A DNA stretch of 64,000 nucleotides, from the NCBI GenBank assembly GCA_029565735.1, contig JAKQNO010000071.1:98411-162410 (forward strand), given 5' to 3'. The position numbers and the translations under genes are program-made. This DNA comes from a bacterium. GTDB lineage: Bacteria; Oederibacteriota; PGYV01. Below, piece by piece: positions 62,378-64,000 of this stretch. A model generated the notes under the pieces. It made no database searches. It was not told the DNA's origin and was given only the letters and a program-made list of their open reading frames with translations. Numbering within the stretch: position 1 is the first letter of the stretch; each line of letters opens with the position of its first letter.

Positions 62378-62439
62378 GGCTTATACCTCCCCTGTTTTAC
62401 TTTATTACAAGTATACCATTGATACGCCCGCCGGGCGAA

Positions 62440-63684
62440 CTAAAAAACAACCCTGTCCCTGCCGGCTTTTTTTGCCTTGTAAACATTTTCATCCGCCTGT
62501 TTTATCCTGCCGCTTATCCCGTTTAAACCTTCATTGGAAAATGCCACGCCTATGCTTAACGTTGCTTTTATGCGGCTGCCTTTATAAATGAAAACGGCCT
62601 TTTTTACGTTTGTCCTTATTTTCTCCGCCCTTCTCTGCGCTTCGGTTTCGGATTTGTCCCTTAAAAAAACAATTATTTCTTCGCCGCCGTACCGGCAGAC
62701 AATGCCTTCGGGCAGCGCCGTTTCCCTTATTATAAAAGCCACCCTGTTTAATACAACGTCCCCCGCGGCGTGGCCGTAAGTGTCGTTTATTTTTTTAAAA
62801 TGGTCAATGTCTATCATCATCACGGCAAGGTTGTTTCCTATTTTCGCGTCTGCCACGCCTTTCACTATGCCTTCCATATACTGCCTGTTATAAATTTTCA
62901 AAAGCGGGTCATAGTTTGCCATATGAAACAGGCAGCTTATCCAGTGCGCAAGCATTCCAAGAAAGAGCACAATTCCCATCATTGGCGCCAGCATAAGCGT
63001 TTTTTCATACGGGTCAGGGTGCATGTTCAGGTAAAACACCATAACAGCAAGGCTTACCAGGACGCTGCCAAAATTATGTTCTTCTTCAATTGTCAAAAAC
63101 GAAAATATCATTGAAAGCACAAGTATAAGAAGGCTGAATGTCCCAAAATATGAATCCGTGTCCTTTTCAAAAACCGGAAAAATATTCAGCAGAAGCACGT
63201 ACGCGGCAATGTTGAAAACAAAAACAAAGCCGGCCCATGCCCTGCCTGCCGCGAATCCGGTGGTGGCCGTGGCAATTATAACCAAAAGCAGGTTCAAAGC
63301 CAGCAGCAAAAGCATTAATTTAATGCCAAAGCCCTCCGGCAGATTGCCCGCTTTTTCGTACAAATCCAATGATATATCCATTATCTTCAGCCCGTTAAAC
63401 GGCCTGTTATAAACAAGAAGCAGGTTTATAAAAAAGGAAGACACCACGGCGCCCGACAAAAGCATTTTAAATTTGTATATTCTGGGATAGGAAAAAAGCG
63501 CGGTAATAATAACCAGAGCACCGGCAGAGACAATAACAAGGTTATAATTTAAGGATTTCATATACGCGGACATCTGCGTGGAATACAGATACCAGGCGGA
63601 ATGAAATACCGCAAGCAGAAGAAGCGTGCCGATTACAAATTCAGCCCTGTATTTTTTAAATGTTTCTTCGTATTTTTGGTTCAA
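62440..63684 (-). CDS. membrane-bound diguanylate cyclase (GGDEF)
   Basis: A 414-residue protein. About eight hydrophobic helices (residues 15-240) precede a GGDEF domain with IDHFKKINDTYGHAAGDVVL and the active-site RYGGEE (GGEEI variant, still catalytically competent). It ends with SIGVAFSN and YKAKKAGRDRVVF. No RxxD inhibitory site is obvious. TTG 63684 follows GGAG by six bases; the ATG at 63738 has no ribosome site. It is a c-di-GMP source in the same window as the HD-GYP enzyme. Confidence 0.9.
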   Translation of the reverse strand: MNQKYEETFKKYRAEFVIGTLLLLAVFHSAWYLYSTQMSAYMKSLNYNLVIVSAGALVIITALFSYPRIYKFKMLLSGAVVSSFFINLLLVYNRPFNGLKIMDISLDLYEKAGNLPEGFGIKLMLLLLALNLLLVIIATATTGFAAGRAWAGFVFVFNIAAYVLLLNIFPVFEKDTDSYFGTFSLLILVLSMIFSFLTIEEEHNFGSVLVSLAVMVFYLNMHPDPYEKTLMLAPMMGIVLFLGMLAHWISCLFHMANYDPLLKIYNRQYMEGIVKGVADAKIGNNLAVMMIDIDHFKKINDTYGHAAGDVVLNRVAFIIRETALPEGIVCRYGGEEIIVFLRDKSETEAQRRAEKIRTNVKKAVFIYKGSRIKATLSIGVAFSNEGLNGISGRIKQADENVYKAKKAGRDRVVF

Positions 63685-63795
63685 TTTTGTCTCCGTTATT
63701 TGATTAGACAAATTACAACAAAAACCGGAATTATGCAAGTAAGGTATAGGCGGAAGGTCAGAGGCTTAGAAGATTGGATGGTCAGCAATTTCAAA

Positions 63796-63851
63796 ACCCT
63801 CCGACCCTCCGACCCTCCGACCTTCCGACCTTCCGACCCTCTGTCCCTCCA
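63796..63851. repeat. seven tandem 8-bp repeats (ACCCTCCG type)
   Basis: Seven contiguous 8-mers: ACCCTCCG three times, ACCTTCCG twice, ACCCTCTG, then TCCCTCCA. A short inverted relative (GCGGAAGGTCAGAGG) lies about 45 bases to the left. The unit resembles the 8-mers at the ends of the MITE-like element (16085-16116 and 16417-16448). It ends 14 bases before the -35 of the next promoter. Confidence 0.85.
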
Positions 63852-63865
63852 TTCCTATAATAATA

Positions 63866-63894
63866 TTGACGCTTTATCCCTTTACTGTTAAAAT
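63866..63894 (+). promoter_or_regulatory. promoter of the right-edge gene
   Basis: TTGACG (63866-63871), a 17-base spacer and TAAAAT (63889-63894) stand 31 bases before the GTG start at 63925. The hexamers and spacing are identical to those of the gcvT promoter. Confidence 0.7.
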
Positions 63895-63924
63895 AACTAA
63901 AATTTTGAATCCCGGAGGACAATT

Positions 63925-64000
63925 GTGAGCAAATACAGTACAAAACTTGTAACAGTTCTTATATTTTCATTTTTTATTTCAACAATGGCAGGCGCGGCGA
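63925..64000 (+). CDS. start of an exported protein, cut by window edge
   Basis: GTG at 63925 follows CCCGGAGGACAATT, a strong ribosome site. The 25 visible codons encode a basic N-terminus (SKYSTK), a hydrophobic core and AGAA at the end, a typical signal peptide. Nothing of the mature protein is visible. Confidence 0.65.
   Translation, partial: MSKYSTKLVTVLIFSFFISTMAGAA

Overview
The window is a chromosomal piece of an uncultured-looking, probably diderm, anaerobic bacterium. Diderm character is suggested by a LolA-like protein, a FecR-domain protein and FlgD-like C-terminal domains. Anaerobic metabolism is suggested by hybrid cluster protein and a glycine cleavage/lipoylation cluster. Very long Thr-rich (TQTVTET-type) linkers, a lone tmRNA-smpB locus and interspersed hairpin repeats resemble candidate phyla such as Goldbacteria or Elusimicrobia relatives. 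That placement is an impression, not a demonstration. Most genes lie on the minus strand. TTG starts are common (lipA, topA and the diguanylate cyclase).

Layout. 1-1.1 kb: AT-rich genes for a partial secreted protein and a PH-like membrane protein. 1.2-8.4 kb: aldo-keto reductase, then gcvT-gcvH-gcvPA-gcvPB-lipM-lipA, which encodes glycine cleavage plus the enzymes that lipoylate its H protein; no lpd is present. 8.4-9.1 kb: intergenic region with a terminator, diverged repeats and a CRP/FNR-like site. 9.1-16 kb: SGNH-like lipoprotein, tmRNA, smpB and a 1451-residue surface protein. 16-20.8 kb: MITE-like inverted repeat, then dprA-topA-xer. 20.9-23.3 kb: an AT-rich restriction-modification island. 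23.3-42.8 kb: an apparent 19-gene minus-strand run carrying a complete chemosensory set (CheA, CheB, CheR, CheD, two CheC, two CheY, CheW, MCP) together with a P-II protein, two TPR scaffolds, an MshEN-CheW fusion, an HD-GYP phosphodiesterase, an FtsA-like ATPase and an NlpC/P60 enzyme. No flagellar genes are present. 42.9-45.1 kb: rrf2-hcp under a long palindrome. 45.1-55 kb: the classical rpsB-tsf-pyrH-frr-uppS-cdsA-dxr-rseP-ispG-proS block. 55-57.7 kb: AT-rich small secreted proteins including YidD. 57.8-63.7 kb: TIM-barrel-like protein, FecR protein, cutA-pyk and a GGDEF enzyme. The plus-strand gene at the right edge is cut off.

The most unusual system is at 20.94-23.3 kb. A complete LexA-type repressor (HTH, Ala-Gly cleavage site, Ser/Lys dyad) is fused in frame to a beta-class DNA methyltransferase. 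Four 11-bp-phased direct repeats overlap its promoter. A PD-(D/E)xK-like nuclease gene converges on it tail-to-tail. I infer a restriction-modification system whose methyltransferase is its own SOS-type autocleavable repressor. The second notable theme is the chemosensory cluster, whose receptor lacks an external sensor domain and which carries a P-II protein without the usual uridylylation tyrosine.
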